Positions 10,325-18,800 of a stretch of DNA of 64,000 nucleotides are shown here, in pieces; the stretch's first letter is position 1; each line of letters opens with the position of its first letter. The stretch comes from Undibacterium pigrum (GTDB lineage Bacteria; Pseudomonadota; Gammaproteobacteria; Burkholderiales; Burkholderiaceae_D). The translations under genes were made by a program, and so were the position numbers. Location: assembly GCF_003201815.1 (NCBI RefSeq), contig NZ_QJKB01000001.1, positions 1,302,001 to 1,366,000 of the forward strand, written 5' to 3'. A model generated the notes under the pieces. The model was not told the origin of the DNA and did not search any database. It worked only from the letters and a program-made list of their open reading frames with translations.

Positions 10325-10684
10325 TTAGGCAGCCAGGTTAGCTTTGACTTGATTAACAATCGCAGCGAATGCTGGTTTGTCAGTCACAGCCATGTCAGCC
10401 AGTACTTTACGGTCGAGTTCAATTGCGGCTTTTTTCAGGCCGTTCATAAACACGCTGTAAGTCAGGCCATGCTGGCGAGCCGCTGCATTGATACGTGTGA
10501 TCCACAAAGCGCGGAATACACGTTTCTTGTTGCGGCGATCGCGGTATGCATATTGACCAGCGCGCATAACTGCTTGCTTGGCAATACGGAATACCTTACT
10601 ACGACGACCACGGTAACCTTTAGCAAGGTTGAGAACTTTCTTATGACGGGCACGAGCTGTAACCCCACGTTTTACTCTAGGCAT
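10325..10684 (-). CDS. rplT: 50S ribosomal protein L20
   Basis: 119 residues, standard length. The basic N-terminal extension ([28 protein letters not shown], positions 1-28) reaches into 23S rRNA, and the globular C-terminal half ([20 protein letters not shown]) is well conserved. L20 is needed for early 50S assembly and in several bacteria represses the rpmI-rplT mRNA by binding its leader. It follows rpmI by 28 bases; a structured leader upstream of rpmI could be the binding site. Confidence 0.98.
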   Translation of the reverse strand: MPRVKRGVTARARHKKVLNLAKGYRGRRSKVFRIAKQAVMRAGQYAYRDRRNKKRVFRALWITRINAAARQHGLTYSVFMNGLKKAAIELDRKVLADMAVTDKPAFAAIVNQVKANLAA

Positions 10685-10712
10685 AATAACTCCTTAAATA
10701 ATGAGTATGAGG

Positions 10713-10910
10713 TTAAGCTGTTGGCATCATGCGCATTACGGATACCATGTTGGTGTCATGAACACCTACAGAACCGCGCAATTGACGTTTGTTCTTGGTA
10801 GTTTTCTTGGTCAGAATGTGACGTTTGAAAGCTTGACCGCGTTTAACGGTACCACCTGGACGGACGCGGAAGCGCTTCTTGGCGCTGCTTTTCGTCTTCA
10901 TTTTTGGCAT
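10713..10910 (-). CDS. rpmI: 50S ribosomal protein L35
   Basis: 65 residues, the usual size. It is highly basic and shows the L35 pattern [20 protein letters not shown] followed by [24 protein letters not shown]. It sits between infC (201-base leader) and rplT (28-base gap), the order kept across proteobacteria, and is probably translated coupled to rplT. Confidence 0.98.
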   Translation of the reverse strand: MPKMKTKSSAKKRFRVRPGGTVKRGQAFKRHILTKKTTKNKRQLRGSVGVHDTNMVSVMRMMPTA

Positions 10911-10918
10911 AGTACTAT

Positions 10919-11102
10919 CTGTCTTTTAAGACAGCTCCACTTTTATATGATGGTAGGTGGCAGCAACAATCGCTACTCTTGGATGCCTACTTCTCACTTA
11001 TTGTGACTCATCCTGAGGATGAGTCTTTCGTAATGCGCGCAATGCGTGCCTCACAAACCTGCTCAGGAAACAAACAGAAAATAAGCAAAACTTATTTTCT
11101 GT
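10919..11102 (-). other. Structured leader of rpmI-rplT with three hairpins
   Basis: The 201-base gap between infC and rpmI contains three inverted repeats: a 12-bp AT-rich stem at 11074-11102 (ACAGAAAATAAG / CTTATTTTCTGT), a 9-bp stem at 11005-11025 (GACTCATCC / GGATGAGTC) and a 7-bp stem at 10919-10934 (CTGTCTT / AAGACAG), which ends about 8 bases before the rpmI start. L20 binding to such leaders is known from E. coli and Bacillus; the role here is inferred from position only. Confidence 0.55.
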
Positions 11103-11111
11103 TACTTCTCA

Positions 11112-11633
11112 TTATTTCTTTTTCTTAGGTGCCAGAATCATGATCATCTGACGACCTTCCATCTTTGGAAACTGCTCGACCTGGCCATACGGCTCCAGAT
11201 CAGCCTTCAAACGTTCCAACATACGCATGCCGATTTCCTGATGCGCCATTTCACGACCACGGAAACGCAGTGTGATCTTGGTCTTGTCGCCATCATCCAG
11301 GAACTTGGTCAGATTACGCAATTTGATATTGTAATCACCATCATCTGTACCCGGACGGAATTTGACTTCCTTGACCAGAATGACTTTTTGCTTCAGCTTG
11401 GCTTCGTGAGCTTTCTTTTGCTCCTGGTATTTGAACTTGCCGTAATCCATCAAACGGCAAACTGGCGGCTGCGCCGTCGGCGCTATTTCCACCAAATCAA
11501 CATTGGCCTCTTCCGCCAAGCGGAAGGCTTCACCCAGTTTTACGATGCCCAGAGGCTCGTTCTCAACGCCGGATAAGCGCACTTCTGGCGCTGTAATTTC
11601 ACCGTTGATGCGATGTGACTTGTCAGTAGCTAT
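11112..11633 (-). CDS. infC: Translation initiation factor IF-3 with ATA start
   Basis: 173 residues if started at the ATA at 11633, giving (M)[19 protein letters not shown], which supplies the conserved N-terminus [15 protein letters not shown]. An AAGGA ribosome site lies 7 bases before this ATA. The first ATG/GTG start in frame (GTG at 11582) would remove that conserved segment. IF-3 binds the 30S subunit and rejects non-AUG starts, and in E. coli infC begins with AUU so that IF-3 limits its own synthesis. The N- and C-domains are joined by a Lys-rich linker ([18 protein letters not shown]). It follows thrS and precedes rpmI. Confidence 0.93.
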   Translation of the reverse strand: MATDKSHRINGEITAPEVRLSGVENEPLGIVKLGEAFRLAEEANVDLVEIAPTAQPPVCRLMDYGKFKYQEQKKAHEAKLKQKVILVKEVKFRPGTDDGDYNIKLRNLTKFLDDGDKTKITLRFRGREMAHQEIGMRMLERLKADLEPYGQVEQFPKMEGRQMIMILAPKKKK

Positions 11634-11668
11634 TGCAGTTTCCTTCGAAAATAATAATAAAAGGCTAT

Positions 11669-11696
11669 GCAGCCCTGTTTAAAACAGGGTCGCTGC
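11669..11696 (-). other. Hairpin between thrS and infC
   Basis: CCCTGTTT and AAACAGGG pair over 8 bp with one loop base, extended outside by GCAG/CTGC. On the transcribed strand it is followed by CCTTTTATTATTATTTT, a broken T-tract. It could be a weak terminator or a processing site separating thrS from infC, and it ends about 30 bases before the infC ribosome site. Confidence 0.5.
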
Positions 11697-11703
11697 TAAT
11701 CTG

Positions 11704-13611
11704 TTAAACCTTGGTTTCAACTTCGTTTTTTAAACGAGCTATAAAGGCGTCTAGAGGCATTACCCCCAGATCCAGATTGCCACGCGTACGCACAGCCACT
11801 GTATTGGCATCCCTCTCTTTGTCGCCTATCACGAGGATATATGGCAGTTTTTGAAGGGAATGCTCGCGTATTTTAAAGGTAATCTTCTCATTACGCAAAT
11901 CAGTTTTTACTCTAAACCCTTGTTTCTTCAGGATTTCTGCAACAGATTGTGAATACTCCGCCTGCGATTCCGAGATATTCAAGACAGAAACCTGCACTGG
12001 CGCCAGCCACAGAGGTAAGGCAGCAGCATGATTTTCTATCAAGATACCTATGAAACGTTCCATCGAGCCCACAATCGCACGGTGCAGCATGATAGGCACT
12101 TTGCGACTATTGTCATCTGCGACATATTCCGCACCCAGGCGACCTGGCATGAAGAAGTCAACCTGCATGGTACCAACCTGCCATGGACGGCCCAGGCTGT
12201 CTTTCAGGTGATATTCGATTTTAGGACCATAAAAAGCGCCCTCGCCCGGCAATTCTTCCCATTCAACGCCGCAGGAACTCAGCGCAGTACGCAGGGTAGC
12301 TTCTGCCTTATCCCAGATTTCATCACTGCCGATGCGATTTTCAGGGCGCAAGGCCAGCTTGATGAAGATTCTTTCAAAGCCAAAGTCCTCATACACCTTC
12401 ATCGCCTGAGGATGGAAAGCCATGACCTCATCCTGAATTTGCTCTTCAGTACAGAAAATATGACCATCATCCTGAGTAAAGCCACGCACACGCATGATGC
12501 CGTGCAAGGCACCAGACGGTTCATTGCGGTGACATTGACCAAACTCACCAAAGCGCAATGGCAGATCACGATAGCTCTTCATGCCAGAATTAAAAATCTG
12601 CACATGACCAGGGCAATTCATCGGCTTCAGGGCATATTCACGACTCTCGGATTCAGTGACAAACATATTGTCTTTATAGTTCTCCCAGTGACCTGTCTTA
12701 CCCCACAGACTTTTATCCAGAATTTGCGGGCCTTTAACCTCTTGATAACCGCAGTCCTGATAGACTTTGCGCATGTATTGCTCAACTTGCTGCCAGATAG
12801 TCCAGCCCTTGGCATGCCAGAACACCAGTCCAGGTGCTTCGTCCTGGAAGTGGAACAAGTCCAGCGCCTTGCCGAGCTTGCGGTGATCGCGCTTCTCTGC
12901 CTCTTCCAGCATGTGCAGATAAGCTTCCTGATCTTCCTTCTTGGCAAAAGCAGTACCGTAGACACGTTGCAGCATCTCGTTTTTGGAGTCACCACGCCAG
13001 TAGGCACCCGCCAGCTTCATGAGCTTGAATACTTTCAACTTGCCAGTCGATGGTACGTGCGGACCACGGCACAAGTCAGTGAAATTGCCTTCTGTATACA
13101 GCGACACATCCTGATCAGCAGGAATTGATTCTATGATCTCGGCCTTATAGGCTTCGCCTATGGATTTGAAGTAGGCAACAGCCTCATCGCGCGGCAAGAC
13201 CTTGCGGGTAACTGGCTCGTCTTTTTTCGCCAGCTCAGCCATTTTCTTTTCTATCGCCACCAGATCATCTGGTGTGAATGGGCGCTTATAGGAAAAGTCA
13301 TAGTAAAAGCCATTTTCGATGACCGGGCCGATAGTGACCTGGGCATCCGGATACAATTCCTTGACGGCATAGGCCAGCAAGTGAGCAGTTGAGTGACGTA
13401 TCACTTCCAGGCCGTCAGCATCCTTGTCCGTGACGATGGCCAGATCTGCATCAGCATCAATCAGATGCGAGGTATCAACCAGCTTGCCATTGACGCGGCC
13501 AGCCAGAGCAGCTTTTGCCAGGCCAGCACCGATGCTGGCAGCAACTTGCGCCACCGTTACCGGCGCATCGAATTGTCGTTGCGAACCATCAGGAAGTTTT
13601 ACTGAAACCAT
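11704..13611 (-). CDS. thrS: Threonine-tRNA ligase
   Basis: 635 residues from ATG at 13611 ([14 protein letters not shown]) with GGAG 7-10 bases upstream; a TTG four codons earlier is unlikely. Domains in order: TGS (about 1-60), editing domain (about 65-225, with [16 protein letters not shown] and the zinc-like site residues), class II catalytic core with motif 2 around the zinc-binding MNCPGHV, and the C-terminal anticodon-binding domain. It charges tRNA(Thr) and edits Ser-tRNA(Thr). A Thr-rich mini-ORF followed by an intrinsic terminator lies directly upstream, suggesting control by attenuation. Confidence 0.98.
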   Translation of the reverse strand: MVSVKLPDGSQRQFDAPVTVAQVAASIGAGLAKAALAGRVNGKLVDTSHLIDADADLAIVTDKDADGLEVIRHSTAHLLAYAVKELYPDAQVTIGPVIENGFYYDFSYKRPFTPDDLVAIEKKMAELAKKDEPVTRKVLPRDEAVAYFKSIGEAYKAEIIESIPADQDVSLYTEGNFTDLCRGPHVPSTGKLKVFKLMKLAGAYWRGDSKNEMLQRVYGTAFAKKEDQEAYLHMLEEAEKRDHRKLGKALDLFHFQDEAPGLVFWHAKGWTIWQQVEQYMRKVYQDCGYQEVKGPQILDKSLWGKTGHWENYKDNMFVTESESREYALKPMNCPGHVQIFNSGMKSYRDLPLRFGEFGQCHRNEPSGALHGIMRVRGFTQDDGHIFCTEEQIQDEVMAFHPQAMKVYEDFGFERIFIKLALRPENRIGSDEIWDKAEATLRTALSSCGVEWEELPGEGAFYGPKIEYHLKDSLGRPWQVGTMQVDFFMPGRLGAEYVADDNSRKVPIMLHRAIVGSMERFIGILIENHAAALPLWLAPVQVSVLNISESQAEYSQSVAEILKKQGFRVKTDLRNEKITFKIREHSLQKLPYILVIGDKERDANTVAVRTRGNLDLGVMPLDAFIARLKNEVETKV

Positions 13612-13688
13612 GTCACTCTCCAAAGCGGAAAAAATACAAAAATAATTGAGATTATTGAGATAAAGGATGAGTCTAAAAAACGCAGACG

Positions 13689-13717
13689 AAAAAAAAGCAC
13701 GGCTAGCCGTGCTTTTT
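13689..13717 (-). terminator. Intrinsic terminator in the thrS leader, probable attenuator
   Basis: GCACGGCTAGCCGTGC is a perfect 16-base palindrome, flanked by AAAAA before and eight T residues after on the minus strand. It lies 35 bases downstream of the stop codon of a Thr-rich mini-ORF and 85 bases before the thrS start. It can stop transcripts from tRNA-Val or from the thrS promoter. An interrupted hairpin at 13712-13738 overlaps its 5' A-tract and might compete with it. Confidence 0.85.
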
Positions 13718-13747
13718 CAGTTTGTTTCAAACGAAAAGTATCCTCGA

Positions 13748-13792
13748 CTAGAGTCGCTCCCAAACCAGTTTAGTGGTAGTTCGCGGTGTCAT
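13748..13792 (-). CDS. Candidate Thr-rich leader peptide of thrS
   Basis: A 14-codon ORF reads MTPRTTTKLVWERL and ends in TAG. Four of 14 residues are threonine, three of them consecutive (ACT ACC ACT). It lies downstream of a TATAGT -10-like element and upstream of the thrS attenuator-like terminator, the order expected for ribosome-mediated attenuation: ribosome stalling at Thr codons when Thr-tRNA(Thr) is scarce would let transcription continue into thrS. A GAAAGG ribosome site is 11 bases from ATG, rather far. The coding role is inferred from layout and codon content. Confidence 0.6.
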   Translation of the reverse strand: MTPRTTTKLVWERL

Positions 13793-13818
13793 AACCAGGG
13801 ATGCCTTTCTCGCTCTTA

Positions 13819-13824
13819 ACTATA
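13819..13824 (-). promoter_or_regulatory. Candidate -10 element of a thrS leader promoter
   Basis: TATAGT on the minus strand, preceded by a very AT-rich stretch between this site and the tRNA-Val 3' end and followed about 27 bases later by the Thr-rich mini-ORF. No good -35 hexamer is visible at 17 bases, so the promoter call is tentative. The leader could also be transcribed from the tRNA-Val promoter. Confidence 0.4.
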
Positions 13825-13848
13825 ATGTTTTAATAATTTTAAAATCTT

Positions 13849-13925
13849 TGGTAGGCACGATTGGACTCGAACCAACGACCCCTACCATGTCAAGGTAGTG
13901 CTCTAACCAGCTGAGCTACGCGCCT
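13849..13925 (-). tRNA. tRNA-Val (anticodon GAC)
   Basis: A 77-base cloverleaf with encoded CCA. Acceptor stem AGGCGCG/CGTGCCT (one G-U pair), D-arm GCTC-AGCTGGTTA-GAGC, anticodon stem CTACC/GGTAG with loop TTGACAT (anticodon GAC, reading GUC), and T-arm GTTGG-TTCGAGT-CCAAT. A TATACT -10-like box ends about 10 bases upstream (13936-13941). No separate terminator is seen before the thrS leader terminator at 13697. Confidence 0.96.
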
Positions 13926-14126
13926 AAGAAACAAGAGTATAGCAGAGCCTTAACGAAAATTGCTAGCCCCCACGGCAAAATATTTCCCACTCCTATAAAT
14001 GCCCGCAGCTTTATCCACCCAACCACTGCGCTCCCATAGCAAGGAACTGCCACACATATCCTTCTATATATAGGGGCAGCACATTCGGCTACACTACTGC
14101 CATGTTTAACACGCAGCCTATTCCAC

Positions 14127-15062
14127 ATGACTGAGCATATCCACCATCAGAACAGCGATCATCTGCACGATCACCGGCGCGGCGATGCCGAGCACAGGCA
14201 TTATTTTGAAAACCGCAGCCAGAAAATCCTTGCCTGGGCCCTGGGCCTGACTCTGAGTTTTGCCGGTGTCGAAGTAACGTTTGGTTTTATCTCCAATTCC
14301 CTCGCCCTGATCTCTGATGCTGGCCATATGGTGACGGATGCCGCCGCCCTGGGACTGGCCCTGCTGGCACAAATCATCGCCAAGCGCCCACCTACGGCAA
14401 AAAACTCTTTTGGCTTTGGCCGCGCAGAAGCACTCGCCGCCTTTGTGAATGGTCTGGCCATGCTATGCATCGTTGCCTGGATATGCATAGAAGCGATAAA
14501 AAGATTTTCTGCGCCAGAAACCGTGCAAGGAGGCACAGTCATGCTGGTTGCAGGCATAGGTCTGGCGATCAATATCGTCGTCGCCTGGGTGCTGTCACAT
14601 GACAAGGAAAGCGTGAATACCAAGGCTGCCCTGGTTCACGTCATGGGGGATTTACTGGGCTCTATAGCCGCGATCATTTCTGGCGCAGTGATTTATAAAA
14701 CTGGCTGGATGCAAATCGATCCTTTGCTCTCGATTTTTGTTTCCCTGCTGATTTTGAAATCCACCTTCTCGGTGTTAAAGGAGTCTTACCACTTCCTGAT
14801 GGAAGGTGTGCCGCACCATATAGACTATATGCAGATCGGTACCGATCTGGAAGATATAAGCGGCGTACTGTCCGTCCACGATTTGCATGTATGGGAAATG
14901 TCACCTGGCTACCCTGCCCTGATTGGCCACCTGGAAATCGAAGACCTCAGCGCCTGGCCACGCATACTGCAAAGCGTCAAGGCCATGCTACTCAGCAAGC
15001 ACGGCATCGATCACATTACCTTGCAGGCGGAAGTCGCCGACAGCGAAGAATATCAAGACTAG
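14127..15062 (+). CDS. Cation diffusion facilitator, probable zinc exporter
   Basis: 311 residues. A His-rich cytoplasmic N-terminus (HIHHQNSDHLHDH) is followed by six transmembrane helices and a C-terminal cytoplasmic domain. Both transport-site motifs have the zinc-type pattern HxxxD: HMVTD in TM2 and HVMGD in TM5. This fits the CzcD/ZitB branch that exports Zn2+ by proton antiport. The gene is alone on the plus strand, divergent from tRNA-Val and convergent with relA. The metal is inferred from motifs. Confidence 0.92.
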   Translation: MTEHIHHQNSDHLHDHRRGDAEHRHYFENRSQKILAWALGLTLSFAGVEVTFGFISNSLALISDAGHMVTDAAALGLALLAQIIAKRPPTAKNSFGFGRAEALAAFVNGLAMLCIVAWICIEAIKRFSAPETVQGGTVMLVAGIGLAINIVVAWVLSHDKESVNTKAALVHVMGDLLGSIAAIISGAVIYKTGWMQIDPLLSIFVSLLILKSTFSVLKESYHFLMEGVPHHIDYMQIGTDLEDISGVLSVHDLHVWEMSPGYPALIGHLEIEDLSAWPRILQSVKAMLLSKHGIDHITLQAEVADSEEYQD

Positions 15063-15071
15063 GAATGCAAA

Positions 15072-15094
15072 CACGGGATGAAAATCATCCCGTG
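15072..15094. terminator. Hairpin between convergent CDF and relA genes
   Basis: CACGGGATG and CATCCCGTG make a 9-bp stem with a 5-base loop. T-tracts are weak on both sides (AAGCAATTT on plus, TTTGCATT on minus). It lies in the 61-base gap between two converging genes, where a shared terminator is expected. Confidence 0.65.
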
Positions 15095-15123
15095 AAGCAA
15101 TTTAATTCTGATTCAACTCCAAT

Positions 15124-17361
15124 TCAATTCCTGCGCACTTCCAGCACACCACTGACTTCATGTAAGACATGCAGTGCCTTTTGCAATTGCGTCGTGCCGC
15201 CTATTTCCACAGTAAATGACATACGCGCCTGCGCTTTTGCACTTTGGGTATTGACGCCTATCACATTGATTTTTTCACGGGAGAACACTTCGGAAATATC
15301 ACGCAACAAGCCCTGGCGGTCTTGCGCCAGCACGAAGATATCAACTGGATAAACAGTGTCCCTGCCGTGATCGCCCCAGGTGGTTTGTATAACGCGCTCA
15401 GGTGCCTTATTGCGCATCTCGGCAAAATTCTTGCAGCTTAGGCGATGTATGGAAACACCTTTGCCGCGCGTAACAAAACCGACGATATCATCTGGCGGTG
15501 CTGGTTTACAACAGCGCGCCAGTTGGGTCATCAAACCTTCAGTACCCACCACCAGCACACCAGATTTGGCCCCTTGCGTGACGCTGGATGCACGGCTTTT
15601 ATTGGTAAAGCTGAGTTCATCCGGCTCAACTTCAGGTACATTTTCCCGCAAGACTGTTTCAATTTGTCTTAGGCTGAATTCATCTTTACCAACGGAGAGG
15701 AAAAGATCATTGACATCAGCAAAACCAAGCTTGCGCGCCAGCTCTTCAAGATTGACTGCAGTCTTGCCTTCGCGCTGCAGAGTCTTTTCAACCAGAGCAC
15801 GGCCATTCGACAGTGTTTCTTCCTGATCAATGGCATTGAACCAGGCACGTATCTTGGTACGGGTACGGGTGCTGGCAGAATAATCTGGCGAGAGCCAGTC
15901 ACGTGATGGGCCTGCCTGGGAAGAACCAACCTTAAGTGTAATGATCTCTACTGTCTGGCCATTTTGCAAGGGCGTATTCAACGGCACCATGACATTATCA
16001 ACTCGCGCCCCACGGCAGCGATGACCAACATCGGTATGCAGGTGATAGGCAAAATCGACAGGTGTGGAATTACAGGGCAACTCTATGACGCGTGCCTGCG
16101 GAGTCAGCACATAGATTCTGTCGTCCAGGCTGGCGGCCTTGAGTTTTTCTACCCATTCGCGCTGCAGCTCTTCTTGCTCGACGACGACATCGGTGACATC
16201 AGTTTTCCAGGCCAGCAATTGTCTAAGCCAAGCGATTTTCTCATCGTATTCCTGAGCTGAAAAATTCGAACCGCCCGACTCTTTATAGCGCCAGTGCGCC
16301 GCCACACCATATTCTGCGAACTGATGCATTTCACGCGTACGTATCTGCACTTCCAGCGGCCTGCCATCTTCCACCACCACGACCGTATGCAATGACTTGT
16401 AGCCATTCGGTTTCGGGCGTGAAATATAGTCGTCAAACTCTTTGGGTATCGGTGTCCAGGCATTGTGGACCAGGCCCAGGACAGTATAGCAATCCTTGAT
16501 GTCATCAACGATGACACGGAAGGCGCGCACGTCATACAACTCGTCAAAGTTGACTGACTTGCCCTTCATTTTTTTCCAGATACTGTAGATATGTTTGGGG
16601 CGGCCCGACACTTCTGCCTTGACGCCAGCTATCTGCAATTCCTTGTTCAGTCTTTCTATCGCATTGACAACAAAGCTTTCACGCTCCAGACGCTTTTCTT
16701 CCAGCATCTTGGCAATGCGCTTGTACTGCACAGGCTCCAGGAAGCGGAAAGACAGATCTTCCAGTTCCCATTTGAGTTGCCATACGCCGAGACGGTTTGC
16801 CAGCGGCGCGTACAAGTCCATGGTTTCACTGGCATATTGCTGAGCCGCGCCATCTTCGCGCTTGCATTCAGCAAAATAACGCAAGGTAGTTACCCGGGAT
16901 GCCAGACGCACCAGCACCACGCGCATGTCGGTGGCCATGGCAAGCACCATCTTGCGCAGGGTTTCCATCTGACTGGCGGCTTTTTCAGCGGCGTCTTTGC
17001 CGCGGCCTACGTCATGCTGCGTCAAAGCGGCTTCCCTCAACTTCATCAGACGGCGTATGCCAGTGACGAGATCGGCGATTTCCTTGCCGAAGCGGATTTC
17101 TATCTGCTCTGCTGCAATCGGGTTCAGTTCTGGCAATTCAAACAGGATGGCAGCGATACGGGTATCAACATCGGTACGCAACATGGCCAGCGTCGCCACT
17201 ACACCATTAACAAACTGCAGGGCGTTTTGCTCTGTGATCACGCATTTACTGGCATACAGCGGTGTCACGTATTCCAGGGCAGCCATGACGCGCTCAGCGT
17301 CGGCCTCGGACAAGCCTTCCAGCAAAGCGGCTTCTGTTGCTGTAGTCGAGATTGATACCAT
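15124..17361 (-). CDS. relA: (p)ppGpp synthetase, RelA type
   Basis: 745 residues. The N-terminal HD-like hydrolase domain (about 30-190) is present, but where active hydrolases have the HD pair it reads AAILFELPEL, so hydrolysis is probably lost, as in E. coli RelA. The synthetase domain (about 235-350; RPKHIYSIWKKM, YDVRAFRVIV), TGS domain (DDRIYVLTPQARVIELP), a Cys-containing linker domain (CCKPAPPDDIVGFVTRGKG) and a C-terminal ACT domain follow. It makes (p)ppGpp on stalled ribosomes during amino-acid starvation. ridA ends 5 bases upstream, so they are cotranscribed. Confidence 0.95.
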   Translation of the reverse strand: MVSISTTATEAALLEGLSEADAERVMAALEYVTPLYASKCVITEQNALQFVNGVVATLAMLRTDVDTRIAAILFELPELNPIAAEQIEIRFGKEIADLVTGIRRLMKLREAALTQHDVGRGKDAAEKAASQMETLRKMVLAMATDMRVVLVRLASRVTTLRYFAECKREDGAAQQYASETMDLYAPLANRLGVWQLKWELEDLSFRFLEPVQYKRIAKMLEEKRLERESFVVNAIERLNKELQIAGVKAEVSGRPKHIYSIWKKMKGKSVNFDELYDVRAFRVIVDDIKDCYTVLGLVHNAWTPIPKEFDDYISRPKPNGYKSLHTVVVVEDGRPLEVQIRTREMHQFAEYGVAAHWRYKESGGSNFSAQEYDEKIAWLRQLLAWKTDVTDVVVEQEELQREWVEKLKAASLDDRIYVLTPQARVIELPCNSTPVDFAYHLHTDVGHRCRGARVDNVMVPLNTPLQNGQTVEIITLKVGSSQAGPSRDWLSPDYSASTRTRTKIRAWFNAIDQEETLSNGRALVEKTLQREGKTAVNLEELARKLGFADVNDLFLSVGKDEFSLRQIETVLRENVPEVEPDELSFTNKSRASSVTQGAKSGVLVVGTEGLMTQLARCCKPAPPDDIVGFVTRGKGVSIHRLSCKNFAEMRNKAPERVIQTTWGDHGRDTVYPVDIFVLAQDRQGLLRDISEVFSREKINVIGVNTQSAKAQARMSFTVEIGGTTQLQKALHVLHEVSGVLEVRRN

Positions 17362-17366
17362 ATGAT

Positions 17367-17717
17367 TTATATCTGTGCTGCAGTGACAACGACCTCTATA
17401 AGCCAGTCAGGATTGGCCAGCCTGGCTTCTACCGTGGCACGTGGTGGTGAATTACCCTGGGCAACCCAGGCATCCCATACCTGGTTCATGCTGCCTATCA
17501 GACTGATATCAGACAAGAATATCTGGCAACTGAGTATGCGTGACTTGTCGCTACCCGCTTCTGCCAGCAAGCGGTCGATATGGGCCAGCACTTGCGCTGT
17601 TTGTCCTGTTATATCCTGCGTGGCGTCATCTGGAATTTGTCCGGCAAGATAAACGACCTTATTAAAAATCGCAGTTTCTGACAAACGCGGGCCTACGTGA
17701 AATCTTTGGATACTCAT
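17367..17717 (-). CDS. RidA-family enamine/imine deaminase
   Basis: 116 residues, the family's usual length. Seen: VVYLAGQIPDD near the start, the stretch SPPRATVEARLANPDWLIEV with the arginine that corresponds to the catalytic/carboxylate-binding Arg105 of E. coli RidA. RidA proteins hydrolyse reactive 2-aminoacrylate and related imines released by PLP enzymes. It is packed between an alpha/beta hydrolase gene (7-base gap) and relA (5-base gap). It belongs to a RidA subfamily I cannot name, and substrate may differ from RidA proper. Confidence 0.88.
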   Translation of the reverse strand: MSIQRFHVGPRLSETAIFNKVVYLAGQIPDDATQDITGQTAQVLAHIDRLLAEAGSDKSRILSCQIFLSDISLIGSMNQVWDAWVAQGNSPPRATVEARLANPDWLIEVVVTAAQI

Positions 17718-17724
17718 GTTTTTC

Positions 17725-18594
17725 TTAATTTTGGTTCAATAAAAAATCAACAGCCACTGCGATCTGCTCAGGCTGGAGGAAAGTTGGGGCATGTCCCACA
17801 CCAGCAAATTCCACCAACCGCGCACGCGGGCCACGCTGCGTCATCTCTTGCGCCGATTCAGCAGTCAGCAAATCTGACTCTGCCCCACGTACCAGCAAGG
17901 TCGGGCACTGTATTGCATCATACGCCGCCCACAGCATGGTCTGGGCAATTGCTGCCAGTTCTGGTGTACTGGCCTTGATAGGCTGCGCGAGACCCAGGTC
18001 ATAGTGTCTCACCCATTGCCCTTGCTCATTTTGACGCAAGACATCGCGCGCCAGTTTTTCCCACTGAGCATCACTATGCGGGCCAAAGGAAATTGAGATC
18101 GCCTTGATGTAGGCTTGCGCTTCTTCAAAGCTGTCAAAGCGCACATCCTGACCTATGTAATCACCTATCCTGGCTAAAGCATCAGGATTGAGCACTGGCC
18201 CCACATCATTAATGATCATTTTTTTGATGGGGTTGTCAGGTAAGCTCGCAAGACTCATGCCTATCAGGCCACCCATGGATGTACCAAACCAGTGCACGGT
18301 TTCAGCATCCAGTCGCGCCAGCAGGTTGACCATGTCACTGACATATTGCGGTATCTGGTAATGCATGGGATTGCGCAAACGGCCTGAATAACCACGTCCA
18401 ACTACATCAGGGCACACTACGCGGTATTCCTGGCACAGGGCCTGAGCCAGGGAATCAAAATCCTCGGCCACGCGCGTCACACCGTGAACGCAGACTAAAA
18501 CCTTGGGATTAAGCGGGTCGCCCCACTCTTTATAAGACATGGTGTGCAAGCCGGTAGGCGAGATACATTGCACTGATTTGCGTCTGGCCTGCAT
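17725..18594 (-). CDS. Alpha/beta hydrolase
   Basis: 289 residues with the alpha/beta-hydrolase fold. Oxyanion region VCVHGVTR, nucleophile elbow GTSMGG (Ser), acid region RGAESDLLT (Asp) and catalytic His in GVGHAPTF are all present. First gene of the probable hydrolase-ridA-relA transcript. ATG at 18594 or an internal ATG 18 codons later (MSYKEWGDP) could be the start. Members of this group include esterases and C-C hydrolases; the substrate cannot be inferred. Confidence 0.88.
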   Translation of the reverse strand: MQARRKSVQCISPTGLHTMSYKEWGDPLNPKVLVCVHGVTRVAEDFDSLAQALCQEYRVVCPDVVGRGYSGRLRNPMHYQIPQYVSDMVNLLARLDAETVHWFGTSMGGLIGMSLASLPDNPIKKMIINDVGPVLNPDALARIGDYIGQDVRFDSFEEAQAYIKAISISFGPHSDAQWEKLARDVLRQNEQGQWVRHYDLGLAQPIKASTPELAAIAQTMLWAAYDAIQCPTLLVRGAESDLLTAESAQEMTQRGPRARLVEFAGVGHAPTFLQPEQIAVAVDFLLNQN

Positions 18595-18800
18595 GGATTA
18601 TCCTCGTGAACAGTATTTTTACTAGCGCTTATGACCGACATTTTACCGTTCGTTACGCTTAAAATCATTGTTAACTGTTGGATTGCATGTTTTTTTAACA
18701 AATTCGGTCTTGCAGCCACTGGCATTAACACAATATACCGAATTATACGATCAGCAGTTTTTTTGCATCCCTTGCACAAAATCACAACTCAGGAGTCTAT

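Noticed and set aside
12028..13128. 366-codon open frame on the plus strand opposite thrS
   Set aside because: Antisense shadow of a complete thrS with no independent support.
13624..13848. T-box riboswitch upstream of thrS
   Set aside because: No T-box sequence (TGGNACCGCG-like) precedes the terminator, and T-boxes are not typical of betaproteobacteria; a leader peptide explains the layout better.
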